Shown in pieces: positions 30,791 through 38,523 of a stretch of 64,000 bases of DNA. The translations under genes were made by a program, and so were the position numbers. Every line of letters begins with the position of its first letter. Positions within the stretch are counted from its first letter, which is position 1. This stretch comes from Streptococcus sp. Marseille-Q6470 (GTDB lineage Bacteria > Bacillota > Bacilli > Lactobacillales > Streptococcaceae): the NCBI RefSeq assembly GCF_946902905.1, contig NZ_OX336385.1:558001-622000 (forward strand), in the 5' to 3' direction. The notes beneath the pieces were generated by a model. The model worked only from the letters and a program-made list of their open reading frames with translations, did not search any database and had not been told where the DNA came from.

Positions 30791-30826
30791 CTCCTTGCCT
30801 GCCTCACGGGACAGGTTTAAAGGAAT
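30791..30826 (-). promoter_or_regulatory. PyrR binding loop in the pyr operon leader
   Basis: Lower stem UCCUU/AAGGA, 5' bulge UAAA, upper stem CCUGUC/GGCAGG, hexaloop CCGUGA, 3' bulge C. It closely follows the known PyrR anti-antiterminator of Bacillus. Confidence 0.85.
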
Positions 30827-30840
30827 ATTTTATTGTCCTT

Positions 30841-30869
30841 ACTATATCACAAAGCCCAGTTCAAAGCAA
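30841..30869 (-). promoter_or_regulatory. Promoter of the pyr operon
   Basis: TTGCTT (30864-30869), 17-bp spacer, TATAGT (30841-30846) on the minus strand. Confidence 0.55.
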
Positions 30870-30892
30870 GTAAAAACATTCAATATTTGACC

Positions 30893-31522
30893 TTATAATG
30901 AACTAAAATCATACAATTGTGGATAGTGTTCGCATTCTGGATTTTTCGGATGACAGATAGCACGACCAAAGTAAATCATGGCCTGATGTGCCGCCAACCA
31001 CTTTTCTGGTGGCAAGACATCCATGACACGTTTTTCAACTTCTAATGGTGTAGCAGATTTTTTTACAATATCATGGTGTTTGCAAATGCGCTCCACATGG
31101 GTATCTACCGCAAAAGCTGGAATTCCAAAACCCACACTCATGACTACATTAGCCGTTTTACGCCCAACTCCCGCCAAACTTTCTAATTCTTCTCTAGTCT
31201 GAGGAACTTGACCATCAAAATCTTCTAATAACTGTTGCGCACATTTTTTAAGAAATTTTGCTTTATTTCGATACAGACCTAAACGAGAAATATGTTTTGC
31301 AATTTCACTCTCACTAGCATCTGCCATAGCTTGAGGCGTAGGGAACGCTTCAAAAAGAGCTGGAGTCGCTTTGTTTACTGCTGCATCTGTCGTTTGAGCA
31401 GACAACATGACTGCAACTAGCAATTCAAAATGATTCCGAAAATCTAGACTTGGTTTCGCATCAGGAAAAAGAGCAATGATTTCTTCTATGACATGACGGG
31501 CACGTTTTTTGGATAAAACCAT
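30893..31522 (-). CDS. nth: Endonuclease III-like DNA glycosylase lacking half of the Fe-S cluster ligands
   Basis: Nth removes oxidised pyrimidines and nicks abasic sites. The HhH motif LAGVGRKTANVV carries the catalytic Lys, and VDTHVERI the catalytic Asp; the 209-residue length is normal. The C-terminal cluster site is altered: C190-x6-C197 is followed by Y200 and F206 where the family pattern C-x6-C-x2-C-x5-C needs Cys. The [4Fe-4S] cluster is therefore probably absent. The catalytic residues are intact, so I expect a working enzyme. The gene abuts the YceD-family gene directly upstream. Confidence 0.93.
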   Translation of the reverse strand: MVLSKKRARHVIEEIIALFPDAKPSLDFRNHFELLVAVMLSAQTTDAAVNKATPALFEAFPTPQAMADASESEIAKHISRLGLYRNKAKFLKKCAQQLLEDFDGQVPQTREELESLAGVGRKTANVVMSVGFGIPAFAVDTHVERICKHHDIVKKSATPLEVEKRVMDVLPPEKWLAAHQAMIYFGRAICHPKNPECEHYPQLYDFSSL

Positions 31523-32065
31523 CTATTCATCTCCATCAAACAGCCCTTGCAAACCTGCAAAAGGACTATTTTCTTCTTTTTTGACTGCTTGTTGAGCTTG
31601 ATATTCTTCCTCAGTCATGATTTGCCAGTCATTTCCAGAGACAAATCCCTGACCAGCTTCCTCCTCAGCTGTTAAGACCTTGATTGGAATATTTAGCAAG
31701 ATATTATCTGAAACACTTTCAGCCAAGTCAATTTCACCATTTTCAATCGGTAAAACTAAGTCATCATCTAGAACTTCTTGGTCCAGTTGATTGGTAGCAC
31801 CTTCCATAAAGACTTCCGTTACTGGATATGATTCTTTCAATTCTACCGGTTCCATACTACGGCTAGAAGCTAGGACAATTGTATATGACAAGAGATAGTC
31901 TAGGAAAAACATTCGGTCTTCGTACTGAACCTTCCCTACTGCTTTGATATCTTTTACATCTAAAATTTCTTGATTACGAGCACGTAAGTCAGTTGCCAAG
32001 TCTAAAGTTTGCTCAAAGTGCAAGCCTTCAGGCTGCTTACAAATTTCTTGAATATTTAATTTCAT
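31523..32065 (-). CDS. YceD/DUF177 family protein
   Basis: A 180-residue protein with the DUF177 core: N-terminal hydrophobic-acidic strand region, VxAVGKVxYEDRxFFLDYLLSY and a D-rich middle (LDQEVLDDDLVLP). In many bacteria this gene precedes rpmF and is linked to 23S rRNA maturation in plants and E. coli. Here rpmF is not adjacent; the downstream gene is nth, with no gap. TGGAGG precedes the ATG. It has the shortened Cys-poor form typical of streptococci. Confidence 0.85.
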   Translation of the reverse strand: MKLNIQEICKQPEGLHFEQTLDLATDLRARNQEILDVKDIKAVGKVQYEDRMFFLDYLLSYTIVLASSRSMEPVELKESYPVTEVFMEGATNQLDQEVLDDDLVLPIENGEIDLAESVSDNILLNIPIKVLTAEEEAGQGFVSGNDWQIMTEEEYQAQQAVKKEENSPFAGLQGLFDGDE

Positions 32066-32233
32066 ACTTCCTCCATAAAGATTTACTCCCTTGATTATAC
32101 CATGAAAAGAGCGCTAGCAAGGCAACTAAACTTTCAAAAAATCATTCTCTATTTTTTGATATATTTATTATGACAATTTTATTTTTTGTGCTATACTATA
32201 GGCATCAATTCATGAGCAAAGGAGGACGCTCAT

Positions 32234-32563
32234 ATGGAAGACAAAGTTCTTTTAGCTGAAGCCTATCAACTCGTTTCAGAATTAAATCAAACTATACAAA
32301 ACTGTAAACAAGGATTACCTGATGATCTACGCTTACAGCAAAATATAGACGAAATTCTCAGAGCGCTTAAAAAAGCTGAGAAAGTAGACAACGCTATCTT
32401 AATTGAACTGGAAACTTTTTACCAACGGACTAGTCTTTTGATTGGACTTGGCTCACTAAAACTAAACGATCAAGCTCGCACTGCTTGGAGAAACTATGAC
32501 AAGTTCCACTACGATCACGTTAAACATCCCCTGACACTTTATGGACCTGTTTTTGGGTTTTAA
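32234..32563 (+). CDS. Hypothetical 109-residue helical protein
   Basis: I do not recognise this family with confidence. It is soluble, mostly helical and ends in an aromatic segment (WRNYDKFHYDHVKHPLTLYGPVFGF). GGAGG precedes the ATG, and an extended -10 (TGC-TATACT) lies upstream. Size and helical character recall small bacteriocin-immunity bundles, but the sequence motifs of that family are not visible and no bacteriocin gene is nearby. It is divergent from the YceD gene. Confidence 0.6.
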   Translation: MEDKVLLAEAYQLVSELNQTIQNCKQGLPDDLRLQQNIDEILRALKKAEKVDNAILIELETFYQRTSLLIGLGSLKLNDQARTAWRNYDKFHYDHVKHPLTLYGPVFGF

Positions 32564-32588
32564 AAATAGAGGATTTTCTGTCTAAATC

Positions 32589-32617
32589 TTGACAAATTTT
32601 TTCAAAAAGAGTATGAT
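32589..32617 (+). promoter_or_regulatory. Promoter of the ABC-F leader
   Basis: TTGACA (32589-32594), 17-bp spacer, TATGAT (32612-32617). It sits more than 320 bp upstream of the ABC-F start codon, so the mRNA has a long leader. Confidence 0.75.
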
Positions 32618-32648
32618 GATTCCAACAATACTCGGAGGTAAAGGAGAC

Positions 32649-32660
32649 ATGAACAACTAA
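32649..32660 (+). CDS. Three-codon upstream ORF (MNN) in the ABC-F leader
   Basis: ATG-AAC-AAC-TAA is preceded by a strong double Shine-Dalgarno (CGGAGG and AAAGGAG). Its optimal ribosome-binding site and very short length suggest a regulatory leader ORF, as known for other ABC-F resistance genes. The hairpin AAATAAAG-AAC-CTTTATTT begins 8 nt after its stop codon. Confidence 0.5.
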   Translation: MNN

Positions 32661-32667
32661 GTCTATC

Positions 32668-32720
32668 AAATAAAGAACCTTTATTTAGTAGATCTTGTTT
32701 TTGTCTCTTTTTGTGTGCTC
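32668..32720 (+). terminator. Putative attenuator in the ABC-F leader
   Basis: AAATAAAG (32668-32675) and CTTTATTT (32679-32686) form a hairpin followed after a few bases by T-rich sequence (GTTTTTGTCTCTTTTT). The stem is AT-rich and weak by itself. Confidence 0.45.
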
Positions 32721-32746
32721 TTTTATGCTCTTTCTTCTGGCATTTT

Positions 32747-32851
32747 ATACTCAATGAAAATCAAAGAGCAAACTAGGAAGCTAGCCGCAAGCTGTACTTG
32801 AGTACGGTAAGGCGACGCTGACGTAGTTTGAATTTGATTTTCGAAGAGTAT
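32747..32851 (+). repeat. BOX element (boxA-boxC form)
   Basis: Starts ATACTCAATGAAAATCAAAG and ends with GATTTTCGAAGAGTAT, the inverted ends of the BOX repeat family of mitis-group streptococci. The inner GCTAGCCGCAAGCTG and GACGCTGACG parts also match. No boxB copy is present. It lies between the leader attenuator and the ABC-F gene. Confidence 0.9.
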
Positions 32852-32880
32852 TAAAAGAGTTTTTTTGACATAGACTTTGG

Positions 32881-32909
32881 GCTCTACTAGGTAAAGTAGA
32901 GCTTTTGTT
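32881..32909 (+). terminator. Second terminator-like hairpin before the ABC-F gene
   Basis: GCTCTACT (32881-32888) and AGTAGAGC (32895-32902) followed by TTTTGTT. A consensus TTGACA lies just upstream, but its -10 at correct spacing (TAGGTA) is poor. Confidence 0.6.
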
Positions 32910-32942
32910 ATGCACTATCGACATTCTAGAAAGGGCAACAAT

Positions 32943-34469
32943 ATGATAAAAATCAACCATCTGACCATCACACAAAACAAAGATTTAAGAGACCTTATTT
33001 CCGATTTAAATATGACTATCCAAGACGGAGAAAAGGTCGCTATTATCGGTGAAGAAGGAAATGGAAAATCAACCTTACTTAAAACTTTAATGGGAGAAAA
33101 ATTAGCTGATTTCTCTATCAAGGGAGACATTCAGTCTGACCTTCAGTCTCTGGCCTACATTCCCCAGCATCTCCCTGAAGAACTGAAGAAAAAATCTTTA
33201 CAGGACTACTTCTTTTTAGAGTCTACAGATTTGGACTACAGCATTCTCTATCGCTTGTCTGATGAATTACACTTTGACAGCAGTCGTTTTGCAAGTGATC
33301 AAGAAATTGGTAGTCTCTCGGGTGGTGAAGCTTTGAAAATTCAGCTCATCCATGAATTGGCTAAACCCTTTGACATTCTATTTTTAGATGAACCTTCAAA
33401 TGACCTAGATCTTGAGACGATTGATTGGCTAAAAGGTCAAATTCAGAAGATGAGGCAAACCGTTATTTTCATTTCTCATGATGAAGACTTCCTCTCTCGA
33501 ACGGCAGACACCATTATCCACTTGCGACTAGTCAAGCACCGAAAGGAAGCTGAAACCCTAGTCGAACATCTAGACTATGATCGCTATAGTGAACAGAGAA
33601 AGGCTCATTTTGCCAGACAAAGCCAGCAAGCTGCCAACGACCAGAGAGCCTATGACAAAACCATGGAAAAGCATCGTCGCGTCAAGCAAAATGTAGAAAC
33701 TGCACTTCGAGCTACCAAAGACAGTACTGCCGGTCGCCTATTAGCTAAAAAGATGAAAAATGTTCTTTCTCAAGAAAAACGTTACGAAAAAGCAGCTCAG
33801 TCCATGACCCAAAAGCCACTTGAAGAGGAACAAATCCAACTTTTCTTTTCAGATATAGAGCCATTAGCGGCTTCTAAGGTCTTAATTCTACTGGAAAAGG
33901 AAAATTTGTCTATTGGTGAGCGTGTTTTAGCTCAGGAGTTACAACTAACTGTCCGTGGTCAAGAAAAAATTGGTATTATCGGTCCCAATGGCATTGGCAA
34001 ATCCACACTTTTAGCCAAGCTGCAGCAACTTCTTAATAATAAGAGAGAAATCTCGCTTGGATTTATGCCACAAGATTACCAAGAAACATTGCAATTGGCT
34101 CTATCGCCAGTAGAATTTCTCAGCCAAACTGGACATAAAGAGGAATTACAGAAAATCCAATCCTTCCTAGCCAGTCTCAATTTCAGTTATCCAGAGATGC
34201 ACCAGCAAATCCACTCCTTATCTGGAGGTCAACAAGGTAAACTCCTTCTTTTGAATTTAGTTCTGCGAAAACCGAACTTTCTCCTTCTAGATGAACCCAC
34301 ACGAAATTTTTCTCCAACTTCTCAACCAGAAATCAGAAAACTCTTTGCCACTTATCCCGGTGGTCTGGTTACTGTTTCGCATGATCGACGTTTCTTAAAA
34401 GAAGTCTGTACCAGTATTTATAGTCTGACAGAGCATGGTTTAAAAGTAGTTGATTTACAAGATCTTTAA
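32943..34469 (+). CDS. ABC-F family ATPase (ribosome-associated; possible antibiotic-resistance type)
   Basis: A 508-residue protein with two ABC domains and no transmembrane region. Walker A motifs GEEGNGKST and GPNGIGKST, signature motifs LSGGEA and LSGGQQG, Walker B FLDEPSNDLD in the first half and LDEPTRNFSPTS in the second; the latter ending is shared with some antibiotic-resistance ABC-Fs (VmlR-like) rather than EttA types. The charged interdomain linker (about 190-290) would reach into the ribosomal E/P-site area. The start at 32943 has AAAGGG upstream and gives the family N-terminus. The long leader with a mini-ORF and hairpins supports drug-responsive control. No resistance profile can be read from sequence. 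Confidence 0.85.
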   Translation: MIKINHLTITQNKDLRDLISDLNMTIQDGEKVAIIGEEGNGKSTLLKTLMGEKLADFSIKGDIQSDLQSLAYIPQHLPEELKKKSLQDYFFLESTDLDYSILYRLSDELHFDSSRFASDQEIGSLSGGEALKIQLIHELAKPFDILFLDEPSNDLDLETIDWLKGQIQKMRQTVIFISHDEDFLSRTADTIIHLRLVKHRKEAETLVEHLDYDRYSEQRKAHFARQSQQAANDQRAYDKTMEKHRRVKQNVETALRATKDSTAGRLLAKKMKNVLSQEKRYEKAAQSMTQKPLEEEQIQLFFSDIEPLAASKVLILLEKENLSIGERVLAQELQLTVRGQEKIGIIGPNGIGKSTLLAKLQQLLNNKREISLGFMPQDYQETLQLALSPVEFLSQTGHKEELQKIQSFLASLNFSYPEMHQQIHSLSGGQQGKLLLLNLVLRKPNFLLLDEPTRNFSPTSQPEIRKLFATYPGGLVTVSHDRRFLKEVCTSIYSLTEHGLKVVDLQDL

Positions 34470-34476
34470 TTTTTGG

Positions 34477-34517
34477 AAAAAAAAACATCAAGAGAAAATC
34501 CTCTGGATGTTTTTTTT
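34477..34517. terminator. Bidirectional terminator between ABC-F and htpX
   Basis: AAAAACATC ... GGATGTTTTTTTT, with A run and T run on opposite sides; serves two convergent genes. Confidence 0.75.
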
Positions 34518-35415
34518 ACATATGTTTCAAACGCTCAATCCGTTCTGAAATGGGTGGATGGGTATAGAATAGTTTTTTTAAGAAGCCTCTCTTTTGAGGA
34601 TCATTGATATAAAGGGCACTACTAGCATCATCTACATGATGAGTCATTGGTTGACTATTTTCTAGTTTTAGGAGGGCATTGATCATCCCCTGAGGATTGC
34701 GTGTTAATTCCACACTTGAAGCATCCGCTAAGAATTCTCGTTGGCGAGAAATAGCTAACTGCACCAAAGTTGCTGCTAAAGGCGCCAAAACTATGGCTAG
34801 GAGAGAAATGACTAACATAATCACTTCAAGTCCTCCACTGTCACGGTCACTATTTCTTCTACTACGTGATGCTCCACCCCACCACATCATACGACCAGCC
34901 ATACTCGATAAAAGGGTAATGGCACTGGCAAGAGCAACAGCAATGGTAGAGATTCGAATATCTAAGTTGCGAATATGACTAACTTCATGCCCGATTACAG
35001 CTTCTAATTCCTCACGATTCATGATCTCTAGAAGTCCTGACGTAGCAGCAACAGCAGCATTTTGAGGATTCGAACCTGTGGCGAAAGCATTCAAACCCGG
35101 GTCATCAATTACATAAACTCGTGGCATAGGAATTTGCGCCACCATAGCCATATCCTCAACAACATGATAGAGAACAGGTTCTTCATTCCTGTCAACTTCA
35201 CGCGCACCATTCATACTCATGACAATCTCTGTAGATTGAAAAATCATGGTCAAGGCATAGATGAAACCGATAATCATGGCTATAGTCACGCCCCCAAATC
35301 CTGAGTTCATGAAAAGATATCCAACTGCATAACCTACAATAGCTAACAAAAGAAAGAAAATAATTAATAAAACCCAAGTTTTGCGTTTATTACTAGCGAT
35401 TTGTTTGTACAGCAT
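34516..35415 (-). CDS. htpX: Membrane zinc metalloprotease HtpX homologue
   Basis: HtpX degrades misfolded membrane proteins. The 299-residue protein has two N-terminal membrane segments, the zinc motif GHEVSH (HExxH) and a downstream [12 protein letters not shown] with the third ligand, plus two more hydrophobic segments. Start chosen at [10 protein letters not shown] (35415), which matches the family N-terminus and lies 1 bp after the lemA stop codon; the 35424 alternative would overlap lemA. The lemA-htpX pairing is conserved in streptococci. Confidence 0.95.
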   Translation of the reverse strand: MLYKQIASNKRKTWVLLIIFFLLLAIVGYAVGYLFMNSGFGGVTIAMIIGFIYALTMIFQSTEIVMSMNGAREVDRNEEPVLYHVVEDMAMVAQIPMPRVYVIDDPGLNAFATGSNPQNAAVAATSGLLEIMNREELEAVIGHEVSHIRNLDIRISTIAVALASAITLLSSMAGRMMWWGGASRSRRNSDRDSGGLEVIMLVISLLAIVLAPLAATLVQLAISRQREFLADASSVELTRNPQGMINALLKLENSQPMTHHVDDASSALYINDPQKRGFLKKLFYTHPPISERIERLKHM

Positions 35416-35416
35416 C

Positions 35417-35980
35417 TTAGTCACCTAAACCACTAAAATCAACTCTAGGAACAGCCTTTTCTTCTTCTGGAGTCTGAAGGAAATCCGCTGCCTTGAAGCC
35501 AAAGATAGCCGCAACCAGATTACTAGGGAAGGTTTCTAATTTAACATTGTAGTTGCTAACGACACTATTATAGAGCTGTCGTGCATAAGAAATTTTATTT
35601 TCTGTGTTAGTCAATTCTTCTTGTAATTGTGCAAAGTTACTGCTAGCCTTCAAATCCGGGTAGTTCTCTGCAACCGCGAAGATACCTGATACTTGACGAG
35701 TAAGGGCATCACTAGCCTTCATAGCTTCTGCAGGTGTGGTTGCTACTGCCACTTGTCTACGAAGTTCCGTTACCTTTTCAAGTGTAGAAGCTTCATATTT
35801 TGCGTAGCCTTTTACCGTTTCAATCAAGTTTGGCAAAAGGTCATTTCGACGCTTCAACTGAACATCAATTTGACTCCAAGCCTCCTTGGTTTGCATACGA
35901 TTTTTTACCAAGCCATTGTAGCTAACGATCACCAAAAAAATAATGAGAGCAAGAACTCCAAAAAACATCCATTGCATCAT
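35417..35980 (-). CDS. lemA: LemA family protein
   Basis: A 187-residue membrane-anchored protein. One N-terminal TM helix (about 3-22) is followed by the LemA helical domain with [42 protein letters not shown], the family signature. LemA proteins are structural partners of unknown biochemical role, often encoded with HtpX. AAAGGAG precedes the ATGATG start. Confidence 0.93.
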   Translation of the reverse strand: MMQWMFFGVLALIIFLVIVSYNGLVKNRMQTKEAWSQIDVQLKRRNDLLPNLIETVKGYAKYEASTLEKVTELRRQVAVATTPAEAMKASDALTRQVSGIFAVAENYPDLKASSNFAQLQEELTNTENKISYARQLYNSVVSNYNVKLETFPSNLVAAIFGFKAADFLQTPEEEKAVPRVDFSGLGD

Positions 35981-36071
35981 AAAGCTCCTTTCTGCTTTTA
36001 GATTAGTACAAGTATATCAAATTTCCATGTTTTTGTGGTAAAATAAGATGATATACAAGAAGGATACAACT

Positions 36072-36785
36072 ATGAAACCAGAAACTTTTTACAGATTACT
36101 CGCTGAACAAAATATTATTCTTACTGACAAGCAAAAAGCACAATTTGATCGTTATTTCCAACTCTTAGTTGAATGGAATGAAAAGATCAACCTAACCGCT
36201 ATTACCGAAAAAGAAGAAGTTTATCTTAAACACTTTTATGATTCTATCGCTCCTATCCTACATGGGTTGATTGCAAATCAAGAAATTAAGTTACTGGATA
36301 TTGGAGCAGGGGCAGGCTTCCCAAGTCTCCCTATGAAGATTCTCTACCCTCAGCTAGATGTGACCATCATTGATTCACTGAATAAGCGGATTAACTTCCT
36401 TCAGCTTCTGGCTGAAGAGCTAGGATTAGAAGGGGTTCACTTCTACCATGGTCGTGCTGAAGACTTTGCTCAAGACAAGAAGTTCCGTGCCCAATTTGAC
36501 ATTGTAACAGCACGCGCGGTTGCCCGCATGCAGGTTCTCTCTGAGTTAACCATTCCCTATCTTAAAGTTGGTGGAAAACTTTTGGCCCTTAAGGCCAGTA
36601 ATGCCCCTGAGGAATTGACAGAATCCAAAAATGCTCTCAACCTTCTCTTTAGTAAAGTTGAAGACAACATCAGCTACACACTTCCTAATGGTGACCCTCG
36701 CTACATCACTGTGGTTGAAAAGAAAAAGGAAACTCCAAACAAATATCCCCGTAAGGCGGGCATGCCAAATAAACACCCACTTTAA
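36072..36785 (+). CDS. rsmG: 16S rRNA (guanine527-N7)-methyltransferase
   Basis: RsmG methylates G527 of 16S rRNA using SAM. Motif [15 protein letters not shown] is present, with YHGRAEDF and TARAVA further on; the basic C-terminus [14 protein letters not shown] is typical. The start at 36072 ([10 protein letters not shown]) gives 237 residues and follows AGAAGGATA; the earlier ATG at 36048 is only three bases after a TAAAAT -10-like sequence and lies at the probable transcription start. No clear terminator follows; the repeat array begins directly after the stop. Confidence 0.96.
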   Translation: MKPETFYRLLAEQNIILTDKQKAQFDRYFQLLVEWNEKINLTAITEKEEVYLKHFYDSIAPILHGLIANQEIKLLDIGAGAGFPSLPMKILYPQLDVTIIDSLNKRINFLQLLAEELGLEGVHFYHGRAEDFAQDKKFRAQFDIVTARAVARMQVLSELTIPYLKVGGKLLALKASNAPEELTESKNALNLLFSKVEDNISYTLPNGDPRYITVVEKKKETPNKYPRKAGMPNKHPL

Positions 36786-36799
36786 AAATTTTTAAAAGT

Positions 36800-37016
36800 T
36801 TACCACAAAATCTTGCCTCGCTTTTTTGTTTCTTAGCTCGGGAAAAAATCGTTTACAAAATCATACCTCGCTTTCTCATTTCAAGGCTCGGGAAAAAATG
36901 ATTTACAAAATCATACCTCGCGTCTTTGTTTCTTGGCTCGGGAAAAAATGATTTACAAAATCTCGCCTCGCTTTCTCATTTCAAGGCTCAGGAAAAATTC
37001 GTTTACAAAACGAATT
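36800..37016. repeat. 50-bp tandem repeat array upstream of the uracil permease
   Basis: Four units: about 36800-36851 (degenerate, two bases longer), 36852-36901, 36902-36951 and 36952-37001, plus a partial fifth. Each opens TTTACAAAAT, then CCTCGC, a T-rich stretch, GGCTCGGGAAAAA. Unit junctions form palindromes, e.g. ATGATTT-ACA-AAATCAT (36898-36914) and AATTCGTTT-ACA-AAACGAATT (36996-37016). No coding potential seen. Confidence 0.9.
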
Positions 37017-37030
37017 TTTTCTGCTATACT
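37002..37030 (+). promoter_or_regulatory. Promoter of the uracil permease gene
   Basis: TTTACA (37002-37007), 17-bp spacer, TATACT (37025-37030). The -35 box is part of the last repeat junction and lies in the centre of a palindrome. Confidence 0.7.
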
Positions 37031-37043
37031 ATCCTAAGCAAAG

Positions 37044-37076
37044 GTTTTTAATGTCATCCCGTGAGGTGACGAAGGC
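37044..37076 (+). promoter_or_regulatory. PyrR binding loop in the uracil permease leader
   Basis: Lower stem GUUUU/AAGGC, 5' bulge UAAU, upper stem GUCAUC/GGUGAC, hexaloop CCGUGA, 3' bulge G. Same build as the pyr operon leader element. Confidence 0.8.
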
Positions 37077-37137
37077 GTGGAAATATATGAAATTCTTTAG
37101 GAATGAGATAATCCTCTTTTTAAAGATGTCTTACTCT

Positions 37138-37173
37138 GAGAGCCTATTGCTGTAAAATAATGGGCTCTTTTTT
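37138..37173 (+). terminator. Attenuator terminator of the uracil permease
   Basis: AGAGCC (37139-37144) and GGCTCT (37163-37168) with T run, about 25 bp before the start codon. Confidence 0.75.
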
Positions 37174-37196
37174 GATGCCCAAAAAGTGAGGTATTT

Positions 37197-38480
37197 ATGA
37201 AACAAGAATCAACTGTTGATTTGTTACTCGACGTTGACCAACGTCCTTCTTTTGGTAAGGGAATTCTACTCAGTTTCCAACACGTTTTCGCCATGTTTGG
37301 TGCGACCATCTTGGTGCCACTGATTTTGGGAATGCCTGTATCTGTTGCCCTTTTTGCATCAGGTGTCGGTACACTGATTTACATGATTTCCACTGGCTTT
37401 AAAGTTCCAGTCTATCTCGGTTCTTCTTTTGCCTTCATCACTGCAATGGCTCTTGCTATGAAGGAATTGGGTGGAGATGTTTCTGCTGCTCAAACAGGGG
37501 TTATCTTGACTGGTTTAATTTACGTTCTTGTTTCAACTAGCATCCGCTTTGCTGGTACAAAATGGATTGATACGCTCTTGCCTCCAATCGTTATCGGACC
37601 TATGATTATCGTTATCGGTCTTGGTCTTGCAGGCTCAGCTGTAACAAATGCTGGTCTTGTTGCTGATGGCAACTGGAAAAATGCTCTTGTAGCAGTAGTT
37701 ACCTTCCTCATCGCTGCTTTTATTAATACAAAAGGAAAAGGATTCCTTCGTATCATTCCTTTCCTCTTTGCCATTATCGGTGGATATATCTTTGCAGTCT
37801 TTCTTGGTCTAGTAGACTTCACACCTGTTCTTCAAGCTAACTGGTTTGAAGTTCCTGGTTTCTACCTACCATTTAGCACAGGTGGTGCCTTCAAAGAATA
37901 TAACCTATACTTCGGTCCTGAAACAATTGCAATCCTACCAATTGCTATTGTAACAATTTCTGAACATATCGGAGACCACACGGTCTTGAGTCAAATCTGT
38001 GGCCGCCAATTCTTGAAAGATCCTGGTCTTCACCGTACCCTTCTTGGTGACGGAATCGCAACATCTGTATCTGCCTTCCTCGGTGGACCAGCCAATACTA
38101 CTTACGGTGAAAACACAGGGGTTATCGGTATGACTCGTATCGCTTCTGTCTCAGTTATCCGTAACGCTGCCTTTATCGCAATTGCCCTAAGCTTCCTTGG
38201 AAAATTCACAGCCTTGATTTCTACAATCCCTAACGCCGTACTTGGTGGGATGTCAATCCTTCTTTACGGGGTTATCGCCAGCAACGGTTTAAAAGTTTTG
38301 ATTAAGGAGCGCGTTGACTTTGGACAAATGCGTAATCTTATCATCGCAAGTGCAATGCTCGTGCTTGGACTTGGTGGAGCAATCCTTAAACTCGGTCCAG
38401 TTACACTTTCTGGTACTGCCCTCTCAGCTATGACAGGTATTATCCTAAACTTGATCTTGCCATACGAGAACAAAGACTAA
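37197..38480 (+). CDS. pyrP: Uracil permease, NCS2 family
   Basis: A 427-residue polytopic uracil:proton symporter of the NCS2 (uracil-xanthine) family with about 12-14 membrane segments. The substrate-binding motifs of UraA appear as TISEHIGDH and GGPANTTYGENTG, each with its key Glu. These motifs and the PyrR-type leader point to uracil rather than xanthine. It is a single-gene transcript with a bidirectional terminator. GTGAGGT lies upstream of the ATG. The symbol uraA is also used for this gene. Confidence 0.92.
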   Translation: MKQESTVDLLLDVDQRPSFGKGILLSFQHVFAMFGATILVPLILGMPVSVALFASGVGTLIYMISTGFKVPVYLGSSFAFITAMALAMKELGGDVSAAQTGVILTGLIYVLVSTSIRFAGTKWIDTLLPPIVIGPMIIVIGLGLAGSAVTNAGLVADGNWKNALVAVVTFLIAAFINTKGKGFLRIIPFLFAIIGGYIFAVFLGLVDFTPVLQANWFEVPGFYLPFSTGGAFKEYNLYFGPETIAILPIAIVTISEHIGDHTVLSQICGRQFLKDPGLHRTLLGDGIATSVSAFLGGPANTTYGENTGVIGMTRIASVSVIRNAAFIAIALSFLGKFTALISTIPNAVLGGMSILLYGVIASNGLKVLIKERVDFGQMRNLIIASAMLVLGLGGAILKLGPVTLSGTALSAMTGIILNLILPYENKD

Positions 38481-38491
38481 AATGTATTCAT

Positions 38492-38522
38492 AAAAAATCC
38501 ACTCATTCGAGTGGATTTTTTT
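38492..38522. terminator. Bidirectional terminator after pyrP
   Basis: AAAAAATCCACTC-ATTC-GAGTGGATTTTTTT; serves pyrP and the convergent CPBP gene. Confidence 0.88.
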
Positions 38523-38523
38523 C

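Noticed and set aside
32234..32563. Bacteriocin immunity protein
   Set aside because: Small and helical, but I cannot see the family motifs, and there is no bacteriocin gene or ComC/BlpC-type signal nearby.
36800..37016. CRISPR-like array upstream of pyrP
   Set aside because: The units are directly abutting with no unique spacers and no cas genes; they are tandem repeats.
37021..37196. Purine (guanine/xanthine) riboswitch before the NCS2 permease
   Set aside because: The leader has no three-way junction motif; it carries a PyrR-type loop and terminator, and the protein has uracil-type motifs.
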